From contig NZ_VATA01000013.1 of assembly GCF_005870025.1 (NCBI RefSeq), positions 62,001-126,000 of the forward strand: DNA of 64,000 nt. Direction: 5' to 3'. Below are positions 39,160 through 48,529 of the stretch, piece after piece. How positions within the stretch are numbered: position 1 is the first letter of the stretch; every line of letters begins with the position of its first letter. Source of the stretch: Poseidonocella sp. HB161398. Its GTDB lineage: Bacteria; Pseudomonadota; Alphaproteobacteria; Rhodobacterales; Rhodobacteraceae. Under the pieces are notes generated by a model that was given only the letters and a program-made list of their open reading frames with translations, was not told the DNA's origin and did not search any database. Both the position numbers and the translations under genes were made by a program.

Positions 39160-42100
39160 CCGCGGTGAACGAGGCGACGCGCCGCCAGATCGAGGCCGCG
39201 CGGCCGGGCGAATCGACCTGGCTTGCCGCCAATGCGGGCTCGGGCAAGACGCGCGTGCTGACCAACCGCGTGGCGCGGCTGCTGCTCTCGGGGGTGGCGC
39301 CGCAGAACGTGCTGTGCCTGACCTACACCAAGGCGGCGGCCAGCGAGATGCAGAACCGGCTGTTCCAGACGCTCGGCGAATGGGCGATGCGTCCCGACGC
39401 GGCGCTGCGCGCCGATCTGGAGAAGCTGGGCGAGACCGGGCTCGACGAGGAGCGGCTCCTGCGCGCGCGGCGGCTGTTTGCCCGCGCGATCGAGACGCCG
39501 GGCGGGCTGAAGATCCAGACGATCCACAGCTTCTGCGCCGCGCTCTTGCGCCGCTTCCCGCTAGAGGCCGGGGTCAGCCCGCAATTCACCGAGATCGACG
39601 AGCGCACCCAGGCGGCGATGATCGAGCGGGTGGTCGAGGAGATGGCCGACGGGCCCGAGGCGGGGCTGATCGACGCGATGGCGCTGCAGATGGGCGGCGA
39701 GGACATTGCCGGGCTCTCCGCGCAGATCCTGCATGCCCGCGCCGATTTCGCCCGGCTGCCGGACGAAGAGGCGCTGTGGGAGACGATGGGGCTGCTGCCC
39801 GGGCAGAGCGAGGCCGACCTGGTCGACTGCGCCTTCGCCCCGGGCGACCGCAAGCTTCTGGAAACGCTGGTGCCGGTGCTGCAGTCGAAGGGCGGCAATG
39901 ACGGCAAGGCCGGGGCCGCGCTGGCGCGGCTGGCGCCCTTCGTGCCCTCGATGGGGCTGCTGAAGGCGCTGGAGGGGCCGTTCCTCTTCGGCGCCACGGC
40001 CAAGACGCCCTTCGGGCCGAAGACCGGCAGCTTTCCGACCAAGCCCACCCGCGCCGCGCTCGGCCCCGAGTTGATGGAGGCGCTCGACGGGCTGATGTCC
40101 CGCGTCGCCGATGCCCGCACCGTGCGGCTGGCGCTGACCGCGGCGAAGCGCACCGCCGTGCTCCACCGCTATGCCGCCGCGCTGCTGCCGCGGGTCGAAG
40201 CGGCGAAGCTCGCCCGCGGCTGGCTCGATTTCGACGACCTGATCCTCAGGACCCGGGCGCTGCTGACCGATCCGGCGGTGGCGCAATGGGTGCTCTACAA
40301 GCTCGATGGCGGGATCGACCACATCCTGGTCGACGAGGCGCAGGACACCAGCCCCGAGCAATGGGATGTGATCCGCCTTCTGGCGCAGGAATTCACCGCC
40401 GGCGAGGGCACGCGCGGCGAGGTGCCCCGCACGATCTTCGTGGTCGGCGACAAGAAGCAGTCGATCTATTCCTTCCAGGGCGCCGATCCGCGCGAATTCG
40501 ACCGCATGCGCGGCCATTTCGGCACCGGCCTCGCGGCGATCGGCGCGACGCTGCATTCGCGCGGGCTGGCGCATTCCTTCCGCTCGGCGGAGGCCGTGCT
40601 TTCCGCCGTCGACCGCACCTTTCCCGGGGTCTCGGGTCTCGGCGATCCGCCCGAGCATGTCGCCTTCCGCTCCGAGTTGCCCGGCCGGGTCGATCTCTGG
40701 CCCGCGATCCTGCCCGAGAAGGAGAGCGGCGAGGAGGAGAATGCCGATGGCTGGGATCCGGTCGACCGGCTCGATCCCGAAAGCCCGACCGCGCAGCTGG
40801 CCCAGGCGGTCGCCAAGGAGGTGCGCGAGCTGGTCGACAGCGCGCATCTGCCCGCGGGCAGCGGCAAGGGCCGGCGCATCCACGAGGGCGACATCCTGGT
40901 CCTCTTCCGCCGCCGCGGCGACCTGTTCTTCGAGACCATGCGCGCGCTGAAAGCCGAGGGGCTCGAAGTCGCGGGGGCCGACCGGATCAAGCTGGGCGAA
41001 GAGCTCGCCGTGCGCGACCTGCTGGCGCTGCTGGCCTTCCTGGCGCTGCCCGAGGACGACCTGTCGCTGGCCGCCGCGCTGCGCTCGCCGATCTTCGGCT
41101 GGACCGAGGACGACCTCTTCCGGCTGGCGCATCCGCGCCCGGCGGGCAGCTACCTGTGGACCGCGCTGCGCCAGGCGGAGATGCATCCCGACACGTTCGC
41201 GATCCTCGACGACCTGCGCAACCTGGCCGATCTGCGCCGCCCCTACGACCTTCTGGACCGGATCCTGACCCGCCATCGCGGCCGCGCGCGGCTGATTGCG
41301 CGGCTGGGGCCGGAATGCGAGGAGGCGATCGACGGGCTGCTGCAGCAGGCGCTCGACTACGAGCAGGCCGAGATCCCCTCGCTGACCGGCTTCCTCGAAT
41401 GGATGGCCGCCGAGGATGTCGAGATCAAGCGCCAGGCCGAGGCGGCGGGCCGCGCGATCCGGCTGATGACGGTGCATGGCTCGAAAGGGCTCGAGGCGCC
41501 GGTGGTGATCCTGCCCGACTGCGCCGCCTTCCGCAATTCCGGCCAGGACATCCTGCTGCCGCGGGAGGGCTCCTGGCCCGCCTGGCGGCTGCCCAGGGAC
41601 GAGCTGCCGCCGGCGCTGATGCAGGCCGCCGAGCGCGTCGCCCAGGCCGAGGCGGAGGAGCGCGACCGCCTGCTCTATGTCGCCATGACCCGGGCCGAGC
41701 AGTGGCTGATCGTCGCCGCGGCGGGCAAGCTGGGCCAGCAGACCACCTGGTACGGCCAGGTGCAGGAGGGGCTGGTGCTGGCCGGGGCGCGCGCCCTCTC
41801 CGCGCCGACCGGACAGGGGCTGCGGCTGGAGACCGGCGACTGGGCGGTGGCCGAACCGCGCGAGGCGGAAGCGGAGGAAGAGGCGGCGCGCCCCGCCCTG
41901 CCCGCCTGGCTGCGCCAGACCGCCAAGGCGCCGGAGCATGCGCTGCCGACGCTGGCGCCCTCGGGGCTCGGCGGTGCCAAGGCGCTGCCCGGCGAGGGGG
42001 GCGACGAGGAGACCGCGCTGCGCACGGGGCGGCAGATCCACCTGCTGCTGGAGCATCTGGCGGGCCATCCGGCGGCGGCGCGCGGCGAACGGGCGGCGGA

Positions 42101-42530
42101 GATCCTGGCGGAGGGGCCGGATGCGGCCGGGGGCGCCGCGCTCGAGGCGGTGCTCGCGGAGGCCGCGGCGGTGCTCGACCACCCGGCGCTCCTGCCCTTC
42201 TTCGCCCCCGAGACCCTGGCGGAGGTGCCGCTCTCGGCGCATGTCCCGGCGCTCGGCCGCGTGCTCTACGGCACGATCGACCGGCTGCAGGTGACCGGGA
42301 CCGAGGTGCTGGCGGTCGATTTCAAGACCAACCGCACAGTGCCGGAGCGCCCGGAGGAGGTGCCCGAGGGGCTCCTGCGCCAGATGGGCGCCTATGCCGC
42401 AATGCTGGGGGCGGTCTACCCGGGAAAGCGGATTTCCACAGCGCTGCTCTGGACCCGGACGGCGACGCTCATGCCCTTGCCCCACGATCTCGTGATGGCG
42501 GCGCTGCTGCGCTCGACCCCAACATCTTGA
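39156..42530 (+). CDS. addA: double-strand break repair helicase-nuclease AddA
   Basis: A 1124-residue UvrD-type helicase with a C-terminal nuclease. Walker A LAANAGSGKTRVL is near residue 25, motif Ia LTYTKAAASEM follows, motif II ILVDEAQDTSPEQWD is near residue 390, motif III KKQSIYSFQGA near residue 435, and motifs V/VI LMTVHGSKGLEAP and YVAMTRAEQWL near residues 770 and 845. The nuclease site is VLAVDFKTNRTVPE with QMGAYAAML near residue 1055. It overlaps addB by 4 bases, so the two subunits are co-translated. The end of the gene also contains the -35 half of a likely trxA promoter. Confidence 0.96.
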   Translation: MTAVNEATRRQIEAARPGESTWLAANAGSGKTRVLTNRVARLLLSGVAPQNVLCLTYTKAAASEMQNRLFQTLGEWAMRPDAALRADLEKLGETGLDEERLLRARRLFARAIETPGGLKIQTIHSFCAALLRRFPLEAGVSPQFTEIDERTQAAMIERVVEEMADGPEAGLIDAMALQMGGEDIAGLSAQILHARADFARLPDEEALWETMGLLPGQSEADLVDCAFAPGDRKLLETLVPVLQSKGGNDGKAGAALARLAPFVPSMGLLKALEGPFLFGATAKTPFGPKTGSFPTKPTRAALGPELMEALDGLMSRVADARTVRLALTAAKRTAVLHRYAAALLPRVEAAKLARGWLDFDDLILRTRALLTDPAVAQWVLYKLDGGIDHILVDEAQDTSPEQWDVIRLLAQEFTAGEGTRGEVPRTIFVVGDKKQSIYSFQGADPREFDRMRGHFGTGLAAIGATLHSRGLAHSFRSAEAVLSAVDRTFPGVSGLGDPPEHVAFRSELPGRVDLWPAILPEKESGEEENADGWDPVDRLDPESPTAQLAQAVAKEVRELVDSAHLPAGSGKGRRIHEGDILVLFRRRGDLFFETMRALKAEGLEVAGADRIKLGEELAVRDLLALLAFLALPEDDLSLAAALRSPIFGWTEDDLFRLAHPRPAGSYLWTALRQAEMHPDTFAILDDLRNLADLRRPYDLLDRILTRHRGRARLIARLGPECEEAIDGLLQQALDYEQAEIPSLTGFLEWMAAEDVEIKRQAEAAGRAIRLMTVHGSKGLEAPVVILPDCAAFRNSGQDILLPREGSWPAWRLPRDELPPALMQAAERVAQAEAEERDRLLYVAMTRAEQWLIVAAAGKLGQQTTWYGQVQEGLVLAGARALSAPTGQGLRLETGDWAVAEPREAEAEEEAARPALPAWLRQTAKAPEHALPTLAPSGLGGAKALPGEGGDEETALRTGRQIHLLLEHLAGHPAAARGERAAEILAEGPDAAGGAALEAVLAEAAAVLDHPALLPFFAPETLAEVPLSAHVPALGRVLYGTIDRLQVTGTEVLAVDFKTNRTVPERPEEVPEGLLRQMGAYAAMLGAVYPGKRISTALLWTRTATLMPLPHDLVMAALLRSTPTS

Positions 42531-42554
42531 TTGATGCCCCGGCCTCCCCTAGGT
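42526..42554 (+). promoter_or_regulatory. heat-shock (RpoH)-type promoter candidate upstream of trxA
   Basis: CTTGATT (42526-42532), overlapping the addA stop, is followed after 13 bases by CCCCTAGGT (42546-42554), resembling the sigma-32 pattern CTTGAAA-N13/14-CCCCATnT. CCCCTA/TAGGGG around two bases also forms a short hairpin there. The gene for RpoH is in this window. Confidence 0.4.
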
Positions 42555-42591
42555 AGGGGGCCAGCCTGAAGTTCACGCCAAGGAGGCACCC

Positions 42592-42912
42592 ATGGCAACC
42601 GTCCCCGTGACCGACAACACTTTCGAAACCGAAGTCGTCAAGTCCGACGTTCCCGTCGTCGTCGACTTCTGGGCGGAATGGTGCGGTCCCTGCCGCCAGA
42701 TCGGCCCGGCTCTGGAAGAGCTGGCCAAGGAATATGGCGACAAGGTCAAGATCGTGAAAGTCAATGTCGACGAGAACCCGGTCTCTCCGGCGCGTCTCGG
42801 CGTCCGCGGCATCCCGGCGCTGTTCCTGTTCAAGGACGGCCAGGTCGTGTCGAACAAGACCGGCGCGGCGCCCAAGGCCACGCTGCAGAGCTGGATCGAC
42901 AGCGCGCTCTGA
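42592..42912 (+). CDS. trxA: thioredoxin
   Basis: A 106-residue thioredoxin, general protein disulfide reductase. The active site is [19 protein letters not shown] near residues 27-45 with the WCGPC redox pair. The cis-Pro is in [12 protein letters not shown] near residue 70. The ATG follows AAGGAGG. It starts 61 bases after addA and precedes hslV by 4 bases, so thioredoxin and the HslV protease subunit are probably co-transcribed. Given the heat-shock-like promoter pattern, stress induction of both is plausible. Confidence 0.97.
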   Translation: MATVPVTDNTFETEVVKSDVPVVVDFWAEWCGPCRQIGPALEELAKEYGDKVKIVKVNVDENPVSPARLGVRGIPALFLFKDGQVVSNKTGAAPKATLQSWIDSAL

Positions 42913-42916
42913 TCCG

Positions 42917-43471
42917 ATGAGCGACGAGTTCCCCGGCTGGCACGGCACGACGATCATCGGCGTGCGCAGGGGGGGCCAGGTTGTCGTCGCAGGCGACGGC
43001 CAGGTCTCGCTTGGCAATACGGTGATCAAGGGCACGGCCCGCAAGGTCCGGCGTCTCTCGCCCGGCGGCCATGACGTGGTTGCCGGCTTCGCGGGGTCCA
43101 CGGCGGATGCCTTCACGCTCCTGGAGCGGCTGGAGGCGAAGCTGGAGGCCACGCCCGGCCAGCTTGCCCGCGCGGCGGTCGAGCTGGCGAAGGACTGGCG
43201 CACGGACAAGTACCTGCAGAAGCTCGAGGCGATGCTGATCGTCACCGACGGCAGGGATCTGTACGTGATCACGGGCGCCGGCGACGTGCTGGAGCCCGAG
43301 AATGACATCGCGGCGATCGGTTCGGGCGGCATGTACGCCCTTGCCGCCGCGCGCGGGCTGATGGAGACGGATCACGATGCCGAGACCGTGGCGCGCAAGG
43401 CCATGGCGATCGCGTCGGATATCTGCGTCTTCACCAATGGCAATCTGACGGTCGAGGCGATCTCCGCCTGA
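42917..43471 (+). CDS. hslV: ATP-dependent protease subunit HslV
   Basis: A 184-residue proteasome-like peptidase. The mature N-terminal Thr nucleophile is expected in [13 protein letters not shown] near residue 10 after removal of the leader. [20 protein letters not shown] and [20 protein letters not shown] are family hallmarks. HslV forms two hexameric rings capped by HslU. The start at 42917 is 4 bases after the trxA stop. Its partner hslU is not adjacent but 659 bases downstream. A 9-base perfect hairpin (43477-43498) follows the stop. Confidence 0.96.
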   Translation: MSDEFPGWHGTTIIGVRRGGQVVVAGDGQVSLGNTVIKGTARKVRRLSPGGHDVVAGFAGSTADAFTLLERLEAKLEATPGQLARAAVELAKDWRTDKYLQKLEAMLIVTDGRDLYVITGAGDVLEPENDIAAIGSGGMYALAAARGLMETDHDAETVARKAMAIASDICVFTNGNLTVEAISA

Positions 43472-44130
43472 CCGCAGGGAGGGGGCTCCCCCCCTCCCCG
43501 CACCCCTCCCCCCGCTCCGGGGCAGGCCGCCCGGGAGGTGCCCCGCACCTCGGGCGAGGGCCTTGCAGAGGAAGAGCCGTGTGGCTCCCGCCGGATAGTC
43601 CCGAAGCTCCCCGAAGGCCCGATTGCCGAGCCTCAGGCAGGAACCGGGAACCTGGACGCTGAGGCTTTCCAGCCGGATGCCGCGGCAGCCCCTTGATCCG
43701 GCCAGATTTTCCGCCGCTCAGGCGAGCCAGCGCCCGGGATCCGCGCCGCGGGCACGAAGAGGAGCTCCACCACCGCCCGGTCATGGACCGTCCGCCCCCG
43801 GAGACTGCCGCAGGTTGACCTCGCTGCATCCCTCGCCAGGGAGGCGATGAGCGCCGGATTGGCGGCGGGCCGCGTGGCCTGCAGATGCGCCTGCAGCGGG
43901 CGGAGGGTCTGCGGCGAGGTCGAACACGTCCATGGCGGCTCGTCCTGTCCTGCGGCGCCGTGGGCTGGCAGCGGCAGGTCCGCCATGGCAAGAGGGATCG
44001 CCAGGGCGGACCGGGCCGGGCGGCCGGGCGCCGCCGATGGCGCCCCCGGCGCGCGGGAAGCCGGTTTCAACCCCTTCAAATCCGCGCCGCGGCTGCGTAT
44101 GTGACCAGCCGAACCGAAAAGGACTGACGG
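43472..44130. other. 659-base stretch between hslV and hslU without a supportable gene
   Basis: It begins with a perfect hairpin, GGGAGGGGG (43477-43485) with CCCCCTCCC (43490-43498), then a C-rich run. Frames on both strands are open, but the products are Arg/Pro/Ala-rich with no motif. No mobile-element ends or tRNA were seen. A decayed gene or spacer insertion is possible. Near its end, CTTCAAA at 44074-44080 might be half of an RpoH-type promoter for hslU. Confidence 0.5.
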
Positions 44131-45447
44131 ATGACCACGCTCACGCCCCGCGAAATCGTTTCCGAGCTCGACCGCTTCATCATCGGCCAGAAGGAGGCCA
44201 AGCGATCTGTCGCCGTGGCGCTGCGCAACCGCTGGCGCCGCAAGCAGCTCGACCCGGCGATGCACGAAGAGGTCTATCCGAAGAACATCCTGATGATCGG
44301 CCCGACCGGCGTCGGCAAGACCGAGATCAGCCGCCGCCTGGCGAAGCTGGCCAAGGCGCCCTTCCTGAAGGTCGAGGCGACGAAATTCACCGAGGTCGGC
44401 TATGTCGGCCGCGATGTCGAGCAGATCATCCGCGACCTCGTCGACAGCGCCATCGCCATGATCCGCGAGCAGATGCGCGAGGACGTGAAGGCGCGCGCCC
44501 AGCAGGCCGCCGAGGACCGGGTGATCGAGGCGATCGCCGGCAAGGACGCCCGCGAGGGCACGCGCGAGCGGTTCCGCGAGAAGCTGCGCACGGGCGAGCT
44601 CGACGGCCACGAGATCGAGCTGGAAGTCTCCGACACCTCCTCGCCCTTCCCGATGATGGACATCCCCGGCCAGCCCGGCGGCGGCATGGGGGGAATGGGC
44701 GGCATGAATCTGGGCGACATCTTCGGCAAGGCCTTCGGCGGCCGCAAGGTGACGCGCAAGATGACCGTGGCAGACAGCCACGAGGTCCTGCTGCGCGAGG
44801 AGGCGGACAAGCTCTTGGACGACGAAACCGTGAACCGCGCCGCCGTCCATGCTGTTGAACAGAACGGCATCGTCTTTCTCGACGAGATCGACAAGGTCTG
44901 CGCCCGGCAGGAGGCGCGCGGCGCCGATGTCAGCCGCGAGGGCGTGCAGCGCGACCTGCTGCCGCTGATCGAGGGCACGACCGTCAACACCAAGTACGGC
45001 GCGGTCAAGACCGACCACATCCTCTTCATCGCCTCGGGCGCCTTCCATATCGCCAAGCCCTCGGATCTGCTGCCCGAGCTGCAGGGCCGGCTGCCGATCC
45101 GGGTGGAGCTGCGCGCGCTGACCGAGGAGGATTTCATCCGCATCCTGACCGAGACCGACAATGCGCTGACCCGGCAGTATGCCGCACTGATGGCGACCGA
45201 GGAGGTCAGCGTCGCCTTCACCGAGGACGGCATTGCCGCGCTGGCGCGGATCGCGGCCGAGGTGAACCGCTCGGTCGAGAATATCGGCGCGCGGCGGCTG
45301 CATACCGTGCTGGAGCGGGTCTTCGAGGAGCTGAGCTTCACCGCCCCCGACCAGCCGGGCAGCAGCGTCACCGTCGACGGCGCCTTCGTCGAGGAGCGGC
45401 TGGGCGAGCTGGCAGGCTCGGCCGATCTGAGCCGCTACGTGCTCTGA
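44131..45447 (+). CDS. hslU: ATP-dependent protease ATPase subunit HslU
   Basis: A 438-residue AAA+ unfoldase of the HslUV (ClpYQ) protease. It begins [20 protein letters not shown] and has Walker [18 protein letters not shown] near residue 56. The pore motif is [13 protein letters not shown] (GYVG) near residue 90. The I-domain spans about 110-245 and includes a Gly/Met-rich segment. Walker B is [11 protein letters not shown] near residue 246. The C-terminal tail ends SRYVL, the part that inserts into HslV to activate it. It is separated from hslV by 659 bases, so an independent promoter is likely. Confidence 0.97.
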   Translation: MTTLTPREIVSELDRFIIGQKEAKRSVAVALRNRWRRKQLDPAMHEEVYPKNILMIGPTGVGKTEISRRLAKLAKAPFLKVEATKFTEVGYVGRDVEQIIRDLVDSAIAMIREQMREDVKARAQQAAEDRVIEAIAGKDAREGTRERFREKLRTGELDGHEIELEVSDTSSPFPMMDIPGQPGGGMGGMGGMNLGDIFGKAFGGRKVTRKMTVADSHEVLLREEADKLLDDETVNRAAVHAVEQNGIVFLDEIDKVCARQEARGADVSREGVQRDLLPLIEGTTVNTKYGAVKTDHILFIASGAFHIAKPSDLLPELQGRLPIRVELRALTEEDFIRILTETDNALTRQYAALMATEEVSVAFTEDGIAALARIAAEVNRSVENIGARRLHTVLERVFEELSFTAPDQPGSSVTVDGAFVEERLGELAGSADLSRYVL

Positions 45448-45461
45448 TCCGGCGGGCGCTT

Positions 45462-45477
45462 CCGCGGAGCTCCGCGG
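45462..45477. other. 16-base perfect palindrome after hslU
   Basis: CCGCGGAGCTCCGCGG lies 15 bases after the hslU stop. It could fold as a terminator stem, but no T run follows and the loop would be minimal. A Rho-dependent end or a protein site is as likely. Confidence 0.4.
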
Positions 45478-45606
45478 CGGCGCCCTCCCCGGGCCCGGGT
45501 GCCGGAAATGACCTCACGGCGGCGTGATACCGCCCGCATCCGGGGGTGTGAAGCCGCCGCAGGGCACGCTATAGAAGACGCAGCACGACCCCCAAAGGGA
45601 GTTCCC

Positions 45607-46767
45607 ATGATCCGTCTGCTGCTCAGCCTCGCCTGCCTTTTCTCCGCTTTCGCGCTGCCGGCGCGGGCGGAATTCGAGACACAGGCGAGTTCAGCCTATG
45701 TCGTCGACCTGACCACCGGAACGGTGCTTCTCGACAAGAATGCCGATGTGCCGCTGCCGCCGGCTTCGATGTCGAAGCTGATGACGGTCTACATGCTGTT
45801 CGAGGCGCTGCGCGACAATCCCAATGTCACGCTCGACACCCGCTTCGGCGTTTCCACCCGGGCGCGCGAGATGGGCGGCTCGACCATGTTCCTCAACGAG
45901 CGCGACCGCCCCACCGTGGACGAACTGCTGCACGGGATCATCGTGCAGTCGGGCAATGACGCGACCGTCGTCGTGGCCGAGGGGCTGGCCGGGACCGAGG
46001 ACGCCTTCGCGCGGCTGATGAACCAGCGGGCCAAGGATCTGGGCATGACCCAGTCGACCTTCGCCAATGCCAGCGGCTGGCCGAACCCGATCCACCGGAT
46101 GAGCACGCATGACCTGGCGATCCTCGCCAGCCACATCATCCAGGATTTCCCCGAATACTACGGCTACTTCTCCATCCCGGAATGGGACTATGACGGCCGC
46201 GCGCCGCAGAACCGGTTCAACCGCAACCCGCTGCTCGGCCTCGGCATCGGCGCGGACGGGCTGAAGACCGGGCACACGACCGAAGCGGGCTACGGGCTCG
46301 TCGGCTCGGCGATGCAGGGCCAGCGCCGCATCGTCTTCGTCCTCTCCGGCCTTCCCACGGCGGATTCGCGTGCAGAGGAGGGGGAGCGGATCGTCAACTG
46401 GGCCTTTCGCCAGTTTCTGAAGACCGATCTGCTGACCGAAGGCCAGAAAGTGGCCACCGCCCCGGTCTGGATGGGCGACGCGACCGAGATCGGCCTGGTC
46501 GCCGCTGCCGATTCCTCGGTGCTGGTCCCGGCGATCAATCTCGGCGAGATGACTGCGACGGTGGAATTCACCGGCCCGATCGAGGCGCCGGTCTCGGCCG
46601 GGCAGCAGGTGGCGGATCTGGTGGTGCGCCGCGAGGGGCTGCCCGACGCGCATATCCCGCTGGTCTCGGACCGCGACGTGATCCGCGGCGGCTTCGTGCC
46701 GCGCGTGCGCACCGCGACGACGGTGCTGGCGCAGAAGCTCGTCGGCCAGGTGAAGGGCCTGTTTTGA
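45607..46767 (+). CDS. dacC: D-alanyl-D-alanine carboxypeptidase (class A low-molecular-weight PBP)
   Basis: A 386-residue DacA/DacC-type penicillin-binding protein that trims the terminal D-Ala from peptidoglycan stem peptides. Signal peptide residues 1-21 end LPARA. The serine peptidase motifs are SxxK in PPASMSKLMT near residue 51, SxN in IIVQSGNDATV near residue 116, and KTG in DGLKTGHTTEAG near residue 220. A C-terminal beta domain starts near residue 275 and the end VLAQKLVGQVKGLF looks like an amphipathic membrane anchor. Start follows AAGGGAG. The symbol is approximate; dacA, dacC or dacF would also fit. Confidence 0.92.
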   Translation: MIRLLLSLACLFSAFALPARAEFETQASSAYVVDLTTGTVLLDKNADVPLPPASMSKLMTVYMLFEALRDNPNVTLDTRFGVSTRAREMGGSTMFLNERDRPTVDELLHGIIVQSGNDATVVVAEGLAGTEDAFARLMNQRAKDLGMTQSTFANASGWPNPIHRMSTHDLAILASHIIQDFPEYYGYFSIPEWDYDGRAPQNRFNRNPLLGLGIGADGLKTGHTTEAGYGLVGSAMQGQRRIVFVLSGLPTADSRAEEGERIVNWAFRQFLKTDLLTEGQKVATAPVWMGDATEIGLVAAADSSVLVPAINLGEMTATVEFTGPIEAPVSAGQQVADLVVRREGLPDAHIPLVSDRDVIRGGFVPRVRTATTVLAQKLVGQVKGLF

Positions 46768-47393
46768 ACCGCGGCCGCTTCATCAGCTTCGAGGGCATCG
46801 ACGGCTCGGGCAAGTCGACCCAGGCGCGGCGCCTGGCCGAGAGCCTGCGCGCGCGCGGCCTGCCCGTCGTGCTGACCCGCGAGCCCGGCGGCTCGCCCGG
46901 CGCCGAGGAGATCCGCCAGCTGGTGCTGACCGGCGATCCCGGGCGCTGGTCGGCGGAGACCGAGCTGCTGCTTTTCACCGCCGCGCGGCGCGACCATCTG
47001 GAACGGCTGATCGAGCCGGCGCTGGCGCGCGGCGAGACCGTCATCACCGACCGCTTCGCCGATTCCACCCGCGTCTACCAGGGCGCGGCCCGCGGCGATC
47101 TCCGGGCGCTGGTCGACCGGCTGCACGAGATGATGATCAGCCGCGAGCCCGACGTCACGCTGATCTTCGACATGGACCCCGCCACCGCGCTGGCGCGCAC
47201 CAGAAGCCCCGACCGCGCGGGCTCCGAGGACCGGTTCGAGGGGTTCGGCCTGGCCTTCCAGGAGCGGCTGCGCGCGGGCTTCCTGGAGATCGCCGCCGCC
47301 CAGCCCGGGCGCTGCCGGGTGATCGACGCGGCAGGCACCGCCGACGAGGTGGCGGCACGGGTGCGCGACGCGCTGGGATGGACCCCGGCATGA
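46764..47393 (+). CDS. tmk: thymidylate kinase
   Basis: A 209-residue kinase converting dTMP to dTDP. P-loop FEGIDGSGKSTQARRL begins at residue 9, the DR(Y/F) motif is TREPGGSPGAEEIR near residue 38, and the catalytic stretch DRFADSTRVYQG is near residue 95. The LID is short (TRSPDRAGSEDRFE). The only sensible start is TTG at 46764, overlapping the upstream stop as TTGA. A rare start and overlap together suggest translation-coupled, low-level expression. It in turn overlaps holB by 4 bases. Confidence 0.94.
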   Translation: MNRGRFISFEGIDGSGKSTQARRLAESLRARGLPVVLTREPGGSPGAEEIRQLVLTGDPGRWSAETELLLFTAARRDHLERLIEPALARGETVITDRFADSTRVYQGAARGDLRALVDRLHEMMISREPDVTLIFDMDPATALARTRSPDRAGSEDRFEGFGLAFQERLRAGFLEIAAAQPGRCRVIDAAGTADEVAARVRDALGWTPA

Positions 47394-48529
47394 GCGACCG
47401 CCCCGAGCCGGACCGGCTCCCCGACACGCCGCATCCGCGCGAGACGCCGCGGCTCTTCGGCCATGACGCCCTGCTGGCGGAGATCGCGCAGGCGATCGGC
47501 GGCGAGCGGCTGCATCACGGCTGGCTGGTCACCGGCCCCAAGGGCAGCGGCAAGGCGACGCTGGCCTGGGCGATGGCCCGCGCGATCCTGTGCCGCGAGC
47601 CCGGCGGCGGCATGTTCGGCCCCGAGCCGGTGCCCGCCGACCTGCATGTCGACCCGCAGCACCCCGTTGCCCGCCGCGTCGCCGCGCTGTCCGAGCCGCG
47701 GCTGAGCCTGCTGCGCCGGCCCTATGACGAGAAGACCGGGCGGCTGAAGGCCGAGATCCCGGTCGATGCGGTGCGCGCGCTAAAGCGGTTCTTCTCGATG
47801 TCCGCAACCGATGGCGGCGCCCGCGTGGTGATCGTCGACAGCGCCGACGACCTGAACGTGGCGGCGGCGAACGCGCTCTTGAAGCTGCTCGAGGAGCCGC
47901 CGAAGAACACCGTGCTGATCCTGGTCAGCCACCAGCCCGGCCGCCTGCTGCCGACGATCCGCTCGCGCTGCCGCCTGCTGCGGCTGGCGCCTCTGGGCCC
48001 AGAGCCGCTGGCGGCCGCGCTGGAGCAGACCGGCGCCGAGATCCCTGCCGATCCGGCGGAGATGGCGCGGCTGGCGCGGCTGGCGGGCGGGTCGGTCGGC
48101 ACGGCGGTCGGGCTCTGCCAGCTCGACGGGCTCGGGCTCTACGGCACGCTGCTGCGGCTGGTGGCCGGGATGCCCGACCATGACCGCGCCCTGGCGCTGG
48201 GTCTGGCAGAGGCGCTCTCCCCGCGCGAGGCGGAGCCGCAGCGGCTGCTGATGCAGGAGCTCCTGGGCACGATCCTGGCCGATCTGGCCCGCGCCGGGGT
48301 GACCGGCCGCGCGCCCGGCGACCTCGGCCCCGAGATGCAGGCCGCGCTCTGCCGGCTGTCGCCCGACCATGCCGCGGCGCAGGCCTGGGCCGGGGCGCAG
48401 GCGCGCATCGCCCGGCGGCTTGCCCATGGGACAGCGGTGAACCTTGACCCCGGCAGCCTCATCCTCGATATGGTACACACGCTGGACGCCACCGCGTCCG
48501 ACGCGCTCTTCCAGACCGGATCCGTGTAA
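47390..48529 (+). CDS. holB: DNA polymerase III delta-prime subunit
   Basis: A 379-residue clamp-loader subunit. The AAA+ fold shows a P-loop-like GPKGSGKATLAWAMARA near residue 45, VVIVDSADDLNVAAANALLK near residue 145, and EEPPKNTVLILVSHQP near residue 166 with the sensor region PTIRSRCRLL (SRC motif). Delta-prime is the stator that opens the sliding clamp on DNA. It overlaps tmk by 4 bases and tatD by one base. The tmk-holB-tatD-MBL order is widely conserved in alphaproteobacteria. An in-frame ATG 12 bases upstream was passed over. Confidence 0.93.
   Translation: MSDRPEPDRLPDTPHPRETPRLFGHDALLAEIAQAIGGERLHHGWLVTGPKGSGKATLAWAMARAILCREPGGGMFGPEPVPADLHVDPQHPVARRVAALSEPRLSLLRRPYDEKTGRLKAEIPVDAVRALKRFFSMSATDGGARVVIVDSADDLNVAAANALLKLLEEPPKNTVLILVSHQPGRLLPTIRSRCRLLRLAPLGPEPLAAALEQTGAEIPADPAEMARLARLAGGSVGTAVGLCQLDGLGLYGTLLRLVAGMPDHDRALALGLAEALSPREAEPQRLLMQELLGTILADLARAGVTGRAPGDLGPEMQAALCRLSPDHAAAQAWAGAQARIARRLAHGTAVNLDPGSLILDMVHTLDATASDALFQTGSV

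Noticed and set aside
36097-42485. Very long open frames antisense to addB and addA (about 1000 codons each)
   Set aside because: They are shadows of high-GC codon usage; products are His/Arg/Gln/Gly-rich with no motifs, while the + strand carries complete AddB and AddA.
43633-43990. Possible - strand gene between hslV and hslU
   Set aside because: The frame is open but the product has no recognisable family pattern, and the start lacks a convincing ribosome-binding site.
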